Assembly (NCBI RefSeq): GCF_030269925.1
Contig: NC_085123.1
Span: 9,734,001 to 9,798,000 of the forward strand
DNA length: 64,000 bases
Reading direction: 5' to 3'
From: Bombyx mori
Lineage: Eukaryota > Arthropoda > Insecta > Lepidoptera > Bombycidae
This document shows, piece by piece, positions 1-9,935 of this stretch. Position 1 is the stretch's first letter, and the number at the start of each line of letters is the position of its first letter. The notes under the pieces were generated by a model. The model saw only the letters and a list, made by a program, of their open reading frames with translations, was not told the DNA's origin and ran no database searches. The position numbers were made by a program, and so were the translations under genes.

Positions 1-7
1 CATTTGT

Positions 8-235
8 TTGTATTATTACCATTCTATAGAATATATGCGATCCTCATTGCACAGCCTGGAGAAACTCATCATTCTCGGACAAATGGAGGGGAAGCGCGCC
101 AGAGGAAGAGCGCCAGCTAGATGGGTGGACCAACTCAAGGAGGTGACTGGAGGCCAGTTACAGGGAGCGGTACATATGGCGCAGAACCGGACCGAGTGGA
201 GAAGATTGACATACAGTCACGATCCTCAGCATTGA
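8..235 (+). pseudogene. RTE-like LINE, C-terminal tail of endonuclease-reverse transcriptase
   Basis: This is an open frame of 75 codons matching the extreme C-terminus of RTE-type endonuclease-reverse transcriptases. Visible hallmarks are a basic glycine/arginine segment followed by ARWVDQL and then MAQNRTEWRRL, the usual closing motif of these proteins just before the stop. The catalytic endonuclease and reverse transcriptase domains are absent, so it is a 5'-truncated remnant with no activity expected. The upstream limit is uncertain because the window starts there. No poly(A) or microsatellite tail follows clearly. The family assignment rests on the C-terminal motif only. Confidence 0.7.
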
Positions 236-523
236 GGAAACGACCAGAAAGAAATAATAGAACCCGCTATAAAGGGCTAAATTTGCTTGATCTACACAAC
301 CAGTTCGATAGTCAAGTTTATCTGACAGAAGCTGAACTTACGTCAAAATATTATTATAGCTAACTACCAGTGAAATTTTGTCGTGAATTGTTAATTAATT
401 AATATTAGAAAATGCAGTCATTTCTCTCACGTGTTTTTCTATCAATCTTTTTCAAAAATTTGCCTTAATTACGTGTGATTGAGCATGTCGTTTGTAATCT
501 TATGTTTCGAATTGAGATGTTTA

Positions 524-809
524 TCTATATACTTATATATAAAAATGAATTGCTGTTCGTTAGTCTCACTAAAACTCGAGAACTGCTGGACCGATTTGGA
601 TAATTTAGGTCTTGATTTATTTGTAGAAGTCCAGGGAAGGTTTGAAAGGTAGATAAGATCGGAATGAAATAAAAATAACAATTTTGTTTTTCCGTTAATG
701 TGTCCATCGTCGGACGGATTCCTTTTGTTTGTTTTAAGTTTATTTTATACAAAAGTTTAGGTCTTTTATTTATCGGTTGAGGCACTACGAAGTCTGCCGC
801 GTCAGCTAG
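524..809 (+). mobile_element. Non-autonomous Helitron-like element, copy 1
   Basis: The 286-bp unit begins TC directly after A and ends CTAG directly before T, the A|TC...CTRR|T insertion signature of Helitrons. It has no target-site duplication. Inside is the recurrent phrase CTGGACCGATTT seen in arthropod Helitron-like repeats, and the 3' end reads GTCAGCTAG. It shares most of its sequence with the copy at 7294-7542. It has no coding capacity, so it would need a Rep/helicase supplied elsewhere. Family naming is from terminal signatures and not from a database match. Confidence 0.7.
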
Positions 810-2991
810 TCTTATATAAAACTAGATGACCAACGCAATTCCTCTGTGATATTCCTGGCTCCCCAATAACATAACACGAACTAATGTTGTGTTCACGAAC
901 GATGCATACGATTAAAAACTACAATCAATATTGTAACAATTTACGAAAATCAGTACGAAATTTTATAAATTCACACAGCTATTTGTAAATTGGTATCCGC
1001 ATGTGTCTTTTCCCTTATGGGTACGACACTAGGTGAAACGTCAGCTGATTCCTGTTCTTAACAATGAATGGAAATACAAAAAACTGTATTGTAAATTAAA
1101 ACAAATAAATTTATGAAATACATGTGTGGTGAGTGTGTTTGTGGTATAATAAACGAAAAAATCACCTCGTCATTTATACTGTTATATTTTCTCATACTTT
1201 TTTTTCATAATTGCTATTATAATTTGAAATATGTTTTATGGAATATGGAAAATTATGTAATTTTAATATTACAAATACGCAACAACAAGAAACTTCAATT
1301 TTAACCATAAAACAGAAATACGTATCAAACAGAAAAAAAATGAATTACCGATCGCAATAAAACAAAATGTATAATTAAACATCTAAACATTATTATGATT
1401 ATTGCCTACCGAAATAGAAATGAGATACTTATTATTTCTAATAGTACTTCGGGAAGTAAATTAAAATGCTAAATCCCAATGGATCAATCTCCGGGATATT
1501 AAAACGATTAACCAACCCTTCGGACCCATGGTAATAGGAAAGGTAAGGCTCTCTGATCCTAAGTTGAAGATTATTTTCTGTAACGCTCCCTTTGACTGTA
1601 ACACGTAAGCAAATAATTACTAATGGACCGATTTAAATGCAAAGAAGCAAGAACTCCCTGTAGAGTACATACAAGAGTAGTCGACTGCACACAATAACAG
1701 TTACATTTGTTTCATTTCAACCCTTTCAATTTATTTAATTGAAGTGGACGATTTGATGTAATTTACTTCATTTCATTTATAGCAAAAACAAATAATTACT
1801 GCTACAAAATTAAAATTCACATGCTAGAAAAAAATTAAAAGATTTCTAGAACGTTCTTTAAAATATGTATGTACAGCTAGATTCGTTAAAATACAAATTT
1901 TTTCAGGTATTTCAACTTCAAATTAGTCTACTGTAAAGTTCACGCATTGTCGCTTAGTCACGTTTGCCTTTCAAGCGTCGATATGTAATATGTATACCAT
2001 GTATTTGTTGTGTAATCAAAATTTTCATCGCAATTTCCATCGTCTTCAAGACGTCCGTTTAACTTTAATCTATTGACAAAACAATATTTTCTTATTTCGG
2101 ACTAGTAAATATCCTTACCACCACCGCTATGGCGATATTTGGTTTATTTGTTAGTTTTAAAATTTCTTTTCGTTTGCTATTAAAGCTAATGCGTTTTTTT
2201 GAACCACTTTAACATGTTTTAATTGTGAAATTAACGATTTTAATATTTAATTATTCAATAAAATTCAGGGAGTCTAGCCTTGTTACCCGCGCTTCACCTC
2301 TAGATACTGATCACAACAAATAACACCATAATCTGTGGGGCTATTCATTTTCTATTACTCTGTAATCTATGATTCTAAGTGACTAAGATAGTGATGCTGT
2401 AATCCGATGCTAGAGGGCCACATGAATTGTGCAGGGCTAGAAGTTATACTATAAAAAAAAATTCAACCTCCAGCTTCGGCTGATGGCACAAGTGATTATT
2501 CAGAGCTAAGTAACGAGCCATGAGTCATCGCGTTTAAGGCAGCAAAATAAAAATCTCTGACACTAAGTCAGTAAAATCGTTTTAATAAAAACCATTAAGC
2601 CCATCACCGTGGATATATTTATCGGAGAGCCCGGCTTTACCAAAGGTGAACATAGCGGGCATTAATTAAAACGTCAATCACGTTGCAGTGCTCCGTACAA
2701 TGATCGCTTTCATACATGGTACGCAAATTCTAGTTCGGTCCTTCATTCAGGAAAGTAAAACAATATTGAATTCGAAAACAAAGAAGTTTTCAGTAAAATT
2801 TTCATTTTGGTTTTGAATTTTGTTATTATTAAAGTTAATCTCTCATTAAGCTTAAGAAGGAATTCGATGTTGAAGTAGCTTAGAATATAAAAAATGCTCG
2901 GAGTCTTTGTAATGCAATGTAAAATCTTACTAATAATAAGTAAGTACACTATTTCTTCGATTTTTGCAACCTATAGACATTTGTCCTCTAG
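810..2991. other. AT-rich intergenic DNA, nothing recognised
   Basis: There is no coding frame of credible length or composition, no RNA gene and no repeat that I could match elsewhere in the window. The short frames present (for example at 1113-1304 and 2743-2949) are AT-biased and low-complexity, and look like chance. Confidence 0.6.
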
Positions 2992-3150
2992 TTTTTTTTT
3001 TTTTATTGCCCTTGTAGGCAGATGAGCTTACGACCCACCTGATGGTGAGTGGTTACCGTCGCCCATGGACTTCAGCAATGCCAGGGGCAGAGCCAAGCCG
3101 CTGCTTACCGTTAAGTACTCTCTACAAGCCTCGTTTGAAGAAGTGTTCGT
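2992..3150 (-). mobile_element. Lepidopteran SINE-like repeat, family B, copy 1
   Basis: Read on the minus strand this ends in GGGCAATAAAAA. The body is shared with four other copies here (16798, 16962, 37125, 57688) and carries the phrases GCTGAAGTCCATGG and CACTCACCATCAGGTGGG. The A-tail orientation sets the strand. It has no internal tRNA-like boxes that I can see, so I call it a SINE-like retroposon and leave its source open. Confidence 0.7.
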
Positions 3151-3420
3151 CTATTCAAATAGTTTTAGTTTATCTTTGTTACAGAGAGCTCATAACCCTT
3201 GCCACACTCAACACATCATGCACAATGAACTTCAGCATATGAAGCACGTCTTAGAAGAACAACCACTAAAACAATCAACGTCGGTAATGATAATTTTAAA
3301 ATCATAAACTTAAAATTACATCCTGAAAGTAGTTTAAATATTTTCTATTAATAAAACTATGAATGTAATTGCAACAAGAATTGTCTGAATAGATGTGTCC
3401 ATACCTTTAATAAGCTTGAA

Positions 3421-3620
3421 GTCGACGTAGTCTAAAGGATAAAACGTCTGGTGTAGGCGTATCGAGCAATGCGAATAGGCCAGTGCTAAAATCACGCAGG
3501 TAGGTACCAATTTCTCTAATAAAATACCCAGGTAACACATGTTCACGAATGACTTCGGATGAAGGAATAACATCGTGTTATAAAAAACAAACCAGCAAAA
3601 AATATAATTTGCGCAAACTA
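3421..3620 (+). mobile_element. Bm1-type tRNA-derived SINE, 5' half
   Basis: It matches the 5' part of the full copy at 27652: an A-box-like GTCTAAAGGATAA, a degenerate B-box region, then GGTACCAATTT and GGAATAACATCGTGT. It breaks off after ATAATTTGCG, so the 3' half and the A tail are missing. It is diverged from the other copies, which suggests an old insertion. Confidence 0.75.
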
Positions 3621-4524
3621 TTCAACTGAAGCAAAGACCTCAAATTTCCAAGCGATGGTTTCCACGTATTATTAACGTCTACCGTTTCTATTAGCCACTT
3701 AACTCCAAATTGGCGTTATATTATGTATGTACAGATAGATTTTGTATAATCGGATATACTTCTTGTTATTAAATAATTCATAATTACACGATTCAATAAT
3801 CACTCACGTTCATTAACAAGAACGGTCACAGGTAATCCAAGAATCACAATTACAGGATCTGGTTAATAATAACAGCTAATTAGAACAAACCCATGAACCA
3901 TTGCCACAGGATTCAATCCAAAAACAATATGTATGCTATAGGTTATGTATATTGTATGTATTTTTTAAATGTGTATTGTGTATCTTGAGGGTATTAGCAG
4001 AAAGACTAGATGGACCGACCCTGGGTAGGGTACCGCGGACGGAGTTGATAGATTTACTTAAATACTAACACACTATGAGACTATGATGTCTTGAAATAAA
4101 AGATTTTAATTTAAACTTTTTAATCATAATAATATTTTGTTATTTATCTACCACTGGACTCTCCACACCACCCTTGTTTGACTGGCAGAGAGTACTAGCG
4201 TTGATTGTAACGACTTTAAATAAAACAAATAGCCAGTTACGCTAGAATATCTTTGTTAGAGCAAACCTTATTTTAGTGATTGCCAGAACGGCACAGAACA
4301 ATAATGTTCGAGACTTCCTAAGGGAATATAAGATCTTGTTAAAAGTTTGTAGCTAGATTTTTGCCGGCAATTTATTACACTGGAATAAAGTGGTGGTTCG
4401 GATCGTAATTCTCAATTTTTACGGCGAAAGACTCGTGCGGCACACCAAATAGATACTTTATATTATTTCGAAAAGTTAACTTGCTACGTTCGCTTTGAAG
4501 CGTTCTTGTTCACTGAGACGAAAA
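3621..4524. other. AT-rich intergenic DNA, nothing recognised
   Basis: I see no credible coding frame or repeat. A 44-bp GC-richer patch near 4005-4045 matches nothing else in the window. Confidence 0.5.
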
Positions 4525-4855
4525 AGGATGAGACGCCCGGTGTACTCATCGAGCGATGAGACTATGCCGGTGTTAAAATCCCGCAGGCAGGTACCAATTT
4601 CGCTAATTAAACACGTATTCAAGACGTATCCGTGAGTGACTCACGCGGTAAAGGAATAAGGTTGTATAATCAAAATTAAGCCCGCATAAATTGTAATTTG
4701 CGTAATCACAAACAATTGGGACCTTTGCATCTCGAGACGGGTGACGGCATTCACTTGGTGATGTTTCTGGGCTTCAATAATCACTTAACAGAAGGTGAGC
4801 GAAGAAGTCGTTCACCGGTACACGCATTTAAAAAAAAAACTACAGATGCACAGGT
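4525..4855 (+). mobile_element. Degenerate Bm1-type SINE
   Basis: The head (GACGCCCGGTGTACTCATCG, GTGTTAAAATCCCGCAGGC, GGTACCAATTT) and the middle (GGAATAAGGTTGTATAATC, AATTTGCGTAATCAC) follow the 27652 copy. The centre is then deleted, and the end resumes near GGGCTTCAATAATCACTTAACA with a short A-rich tail. Many substitutions and the internal deletion indicate great age. Confidence 0.65.
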
Positions 4856-4884
4856 CAGGTAACATATAGGATACGATGTCTGTT

Positions 4885-5281
4885 GAGCCCGGCACGCCAG
4901 ACCACCTGATGGTCGGGCGCTACCAAGGGAGCCCCTGGAACCCTCTACTATAGCAATATAGTCGGCTTAACAGGAGTGGTATGGGAGTGCTCATAATGAG
5001 TGCCCCTATGGGACTGAGCTGTCCACTCTCGTCATTCCCCCCACATTGTTGGGGTGCCCCCCTATGGGGACCCATTTCACCCCTCCTCTGGGAAGTGTTT
5101 TTTACTCAGACCCTCCCCGCTTAGGTCTTCCCCTTAGGCGAACAGACCCCCCCAATCCCCCCTCCATCACTTCACCCTTGCCCTTAGTGGTAGGGAGAAA
5201 ATTCCCGGGTAGTGGGGTTCGCCCCAAAGCCCGTTCCGTGCCCCCGCAAGGGGGTACGACGACCCTTCTTCTTCTTCTACA
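4885..5281 (+). mobile_element. 5'-truncated 3' UTR of a Jockey-type LINE, (CTT)n-tailed subfamily
   Basis: The first ~230 bp align with the 3' end of the 20209-25529 element: the ACCACCTGATGGTC stem, GCTACCAAGGGAGC, ATATGGGAGTGCTCATAATG and GGGACTGAGCTGTCC. The last ~130 bp instead match 25672-25803 (GCCCGTTCCGTG, GGTACGACGACCC) and finish in a CTT run in place of poly(A). Only non-coding 3' sequence remains. This shows that two 3'-end versions of one LINE family exist in this genome. Confidence 0.8.
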
Positions 5282-5353
5282 TGTAGATTACGTAATGACA
5301 AAAACTTAAAGTACTATTTCGTATATCTATAGAACAGAGAACATCGCTTACTA

Positions 5354-6637
5354 GGCTGCACTAAAAGTATCGGGAATGGAATATTTTCACTGTTCCTGTC
5401 ATATTAAAATCTTTTTAATTGAAAACTCCTTGGTTTTAAAAATCGAATACCATTTATTTATTTAAAAAAAGTTCTCGGTCTTGTCACGAGGTTTTGTCAA
5501 GCTTGTTTAGTCGTTGAGAAAATGGAATTGACTCGAGAAAATTCAAGAGCGATGATTTATTATGACTTTCGAAGTGGTTTAACACAAAAACAGAGTGTTG
5601 ACCGGATGATTTCTGCATTTGGTGATGAAGCCCCATCCAAAACCACAATTTATCGCTGGTTTGCTGAGTTTCAACGTGGACGTGTCAAGCTCAGTGATGA
5701 TCCCCGTCAAGGTCGTCCAAAAACTGCAGTCACCCAAGAAAACGCTGATGCTGTGCGTAAGCTGATTGAGGAAGATCGACATGTGACATACCGCGAAATT
5801 CAGGCAACTTTAGACATTGGCATGAGTCAAATACAAATAATCTTGCATGAACAATTAGGTGTAAAAAAGTTGTTTTCCCAATGGATACCGCATTCGCTCT
5901 GTGAAGAGCAAAAAGCGGCTCGCGTTACTTGGTGCGTCAGAACTCTCGAAAGATTCCACGCAGGATCCTCAAATGCTGTATACAACATTGTATCAGGTGA
6001 CGAATTCTGGATATACGCGTACGAAACCGAAACAAAAAACCAGTCACGAGTTTGGGTATTCGAAAATGAGTTAAAGCCAACAAAAATTGTTCGTTCACGG
6101 AGTGTTGCAAAAAAAATGGTGGCCACGTTTGTCTCCAAAACCGGCCATGCTACGACTATTCCTCTTGAGGGACAAAGAACGGTTAATGCAAAATGGTATG
6201 CTAGCATTTCTTTGACACAGGTCGTTTCTGAACTCCGTAAAGAGAACTGCAACCGCCGCATCATCCTCCATCACGACAATGCGAGCTATCACACCGCGCA
6301 CAGAACAAAAGAGTTTTTAGAGCAAGAAAACATAGAATTATTAGACCATCTGCCGTACAGCCCCGACCTAAGCTCTAATGATTTCTATACTTTCCCTAAA
6401 ATAAAGAATAAATTGCGTGGATAGAGATTTTCATCACCTGAAGAAGCTGTGGACACCTACAAAACGGCCATTTTGGAGACCCCAACTTCCGAATGGAATG
6501 GTTGCTTCAATGATTGGTTCCATCGTATGGAAAAATGTGTCAAATTTCGCGGAGAATACTTCGAAAAGCAATAAATACATTTTTAAGTAGTAATGTTGTG
6601 TCACTTCGTTAATTCCCGAAATTTTCAGTGCCGCCCG
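5354..6637 (+). mobile_element. mariner-type DNA transposon with imperfect TIRs
   Basis: The left end GGCTGCACTAAAAGTATCGG and the reverse complement of the right end, GGCGGCACTGAAAATTTCGG, are imperfect inverted repeats of about 23 bp. TA dinucleotides lie outside (5352-5353 and 6638-6639), the standard mariner target duplication; the right end has two extra bases before its TA. The element is about 1.28 kb, normal for mariner, and wholly contains the transposase pseudogene at 5522-6574. It is a DNA cut-and-paste element, unlike the LINEs around it. Confidence 0.85.
5522..6574 (+). pseudogene. mariner transposase with one in-frame stop
   Basis: The frame encodes 300 residues, then TAG at 6422-6424, then 49 further residues in the same frame to TAA at 6574, giving about 350 codons, the normal mariner length. 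The N-terminal half has paired helix-turn-helix features (TTIYRWFAEF; VTYREIQATL), the linker is WIPHSL, and the catalytic DD34D elements are visible as SGDEFW, HHDNASYH and SPDLSSNDF. The stop falls just after the last catalytic Asp and removes the C-terminal tail (FSSPEEAV ... RGEYFEKQ). Family knowledge predicts that this tail is needed, so the gene is probably inactive. No frameshift is apparent, so the decay is recent or light. Confidence 0.9.
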
Positions 6638-6639
6638 TA

Positions 6640-7293
6640 ACAATAAATTTGTGAAAATAAAAAAAGCTCGTATATTGAATAATATTATTTTCAAAAATTC
6701 GGTGAGAGTAGACTTTTATATATTATTATATATTTTTGGGCTTGAAATCTCATAATAATGTGGGGGAATACTAATCTATGCTTGAACTCCTCATACTAAA
6801 ACCACAACTTGACATAGCTAGAGTGTCCTTCGGATCTCTCGAAAGCTCTCAACAGGCGTGACCTGAAATAATTTCTTTTACATAGTAATCTTTCTATATT
6901 TAAATCAGAGATCCCAAGATATTATTTATTTATGAGGACTCTTAAGAGGTTTTTGGCATGCATAATATCCGTGATTCAAACTAAAACGTAATACTTTATA
7001 TAAATAAATGCCGTTATTCGGTTTTTACCCTTTTTTGTGATTTTTTGTATGTTCGAATTTAGTAACCCAACATATAAGTACATCATATGTACCGTTAGAA
7101 TCAAGATATGAGAAAAAAGAGTTTAAATAGAAGTTTTGCATAGCTCTAAGCAATTTCCGATAGACCTTGACGATAATTTAGTAAATATGATTAATGCATT
7201 TATTTTAATGAATATCATGACACCGACTTTGTACAATTTAATAAAAATATTTACTATGCTTAAACAGAATACTGTTCTTAGACTTTCTCGAAA
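6640..7293. other. AT-rich intergenic DNA, nothing recognised
   Basis: No coding frame or repeat was recognised between the mariner and the next Helitron-like element. Confidence 0.5.
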
Positions 7294-7542
7294 TCTATAT
7301 CTATATCTTCTCTTATATATAAAAATGAATTGCTGTTCGTTAGTCTCGCTAAAACTCGAGAACGGCTGGACCGATTTGGCTAATTTTGGTCTTGAATTAT
7401 TTGTGGAAGTCCAGAGAAGGTTTAAAAGGTAGATAAATATGAAAAAGCTTGGAATTAAATAAAAATAACAAATTTTTTTATTTAAAAGTTTTGGTCTTTT
7501 ATTTATCGATAGAGGCACTACGAAGTCTGCCGGGTCAGCTGG
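7294..7542 (+). mobile_element. Non-autonomous Helitron-like element, copy 2
   Basis: This 249-bp relative of 524-809 starts A|TC and ends CTGG|T (a CTRR terminus). It shares AATGAATTGCTGTTCGTTAG, CTCGAGAAC and the CTGGACCGATTT core. It lacks part of the middle of copy 1. No coding capacity. Confidence 0.7.
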
Positions 7543-8617
7543 TGCATTATAAAAAAAGAGAAAAGCAAATACCGTTAGTACCGTAAAATAGCAAAAAAAA
7601 ATTGAATTAAATTTTTTTAGAGGCTTGGTGATCTAGCTAGGTACATAATAATTTTTAATAATTTTTTTATTCTTTCTAAATGTAAGCCTGCGTGAGATAA
7701 GAACTCCATTAAAAAGCGCATTACATTTTTTTCTCGTAAAATTTGTGAACAATGGGGACTCGATTTTCGTGACGCTTCATTACGTAGCGGCTGTCGTAAA
7801 CCATATCTTGGTTACGCCTTCTACAAAAATTCCGCCCACTCATAAAATATAATTGATACTCAAGAAGTCGAGCTATCAATATTATGATAACCTCGTTATT
7901 ACACTATAAAACGACTAACTACCTATTTGACCCACTTTGTATAATACAAAGACGTATCGGCCCGAAACATTATTCCAAAAAGTGATAACTGCTTTGTAAT
8001 TTGGCCGAGTTAACACGCATTTTCATTGCGGGAAGCCACCCGGAGTGTTTCGTCGCAATGCGAAATATCTATGAATATTCCTAGCATAACAACACGAGTA
8101 CCGAATCCGGATCGTTGTCTTACATTACGCAGAATATCAATTCGAGAATGTAACACAGGGGCAGCGTTGTACGAAACATCACCAGGAGATTCAACCAAAA
8201 CAATATCTTTGCATTATTAAGTTATAAAGGCAATATATCTTACTATAATCCAATTACCCGAATGTCTCGCACCTATAACGAACTAGCTAAGTCGTCAACT
8301 GAATTGAATATTTTTACTTGTAAGTTAGTGATGTTTATAAAAATGTTCAGAGGCATCCTCTATGTTAATAGTAGATTAAGTAGTGTAATTGTTTAGTGTT
8401 TATTGTGAGTATAATTACTTTCATAACATTATAAGTTAGATTCGTTTTTGTTATATTATTTTATCCTATAATCGAAAGGAACATTGTGTACTTAGCGCAT
8501 TTATCTTGATTGCTCACACATAGCACATGGCTTATGTTACAAACCAGACTTTTACTTGTTGTTCTTTATTGTGTATTCTCTTTTCTTTTTAGCTTGTAGT
8601 GTGTATCGTGAGCCTAA
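7543..8617. other. AT-rich intergenic DNA, nothing recognised
   Basis: The overlapping frames at 8010-8220 on both strands lack any recognisable motif and are treated as chance. No repeats were matched. Confidence 0.5.
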
Positions 8618-8836
8618 TCTTTATACATATATATTGCTTCTGTGCGTGTGTTTGTCACTGAACTCCTAAACGGCTGGACCGATTTTAATGAAATTTTCTG
8701 TGTACCTTCAGATAGATTCGAGAATGGTTTGGATTTACAAATCAGCCCGGCAGATGGCGCTGCAGTCAGTAGCTAGGTTATTTACCTTTCCTATAAATAA
8801 TTTATATGGAAAAACAACGTTTGCCGGGCCAGCTAG
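8618..8836 (+). mobile_element. Non-autonomous Helitron-like element, copy 3
   Basis: The 219-bp unit begins A|TC and ends CAGCTAG|T. The internal phrase CGGCTGGACCGATTTTAATG and the terminal TGCCGGGCCAGCTAG match the general pattern of copies 1 and 2, but the middle differs, so it is a distinct subfamily. Confidence 0.7.
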
Positions 8837-9680
8837 TAAATAAATAAATTCGGAAAGCTGGCAACTGACCCACTAACATTAAACCAACTAGATCGTTGAT
8901 AAAAAAAAACTTAGATTATTTACAATCGATAAAAGTCACTTGTCAATTCAATTCTCGTCTGCTTTTTAGTATGCAAAAGGCAAAGAGGACAATCCAATTG
9001 TAAGGGAACACGACATACGCAAAGTTGATTATTGAAAACTCCTTGTGCCGAAAAAACTTGCAATGGACATCCCCTCAGTTGGCTTTCAAAACGTTATTGA
9101 ATTTTACCAACATAATCCGGCAAACGCCAGATGCGCCCGTCGCTCTCAAGCGAATGATCAGCCACCTCTCTATTTACTCTAGTAGGGCGAGTTCCGGTAA
9201 TGTTTTGTTTTAATAAATAGGTGTACATTTTTTTGTACAGAATTAAAAAAAATTCAGACGCTAACATTTTATAACTTCGCGAGTCGTCAAAAATTTCGGA
9301 TATTTTTAATTAAAATATGAAGGACGCGAGATATTTTTTTTCTACATTCTTATACCATTAAACAAGCAGAGCAATCACAAAAACTAAGAAGGGATTCCAT
9401 TCAATTTAAGAAGCCTCTATATCGGTTCCATATTTTCTATTATCGAAATTCGAACATAAATACAGTTGTTGGTGATTTTAATCTAAGCGTTCGTTCCGTA
9501 CCAGCCAGTTATATGGTTTAGAAACAATTTTTGAAAGGTTTCTTTCCCTTTGATGTGGAAATTCGGAGTTGGAGGCCGTTACAGACCATTATGGTTGTAT
9601 TGATTCATTCCGTTTGAATCGGAGGGTTACGTTGGGCTTTCAGTTTCCGCACATTAGGTAACCGGACACAAACTTAGCGC
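8837..9680. other. Intergenic DNA, nothing recognised
   Basis: AT-rich, with no credible coding frame. It ends at the target-site duplication of the Jockey element. Confidence 0.5.
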
Positions 9681-9935
9681 TCAATGATCTTTTTTTTTTT
9701 TTTTTTTATGATTGAAGGATTACTGGTGGCCCGGAGGCCTTTCCAGTTTCACCAGGACAGGTGGGCGAGCAAAGGCTCAGCCAGGAGGGGTGGGATTTGC
9801 TAACAGCTACCCGAGCGCCTCCGAAGGAGACCTAACAGCTCAAGAGCAGCTGCTTCGCGAATGAATCTACTACCGGATCGGAATCGCGACCCGCTGAGAA
9901 GATCCGGCGAGAAACTCAGCGAGCTGATTCATGGG

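Noticed and set aside
5827..6264. 145-codon minus-strand frame
   Set aside because: It is the antisense shadow of the mariner transposase.
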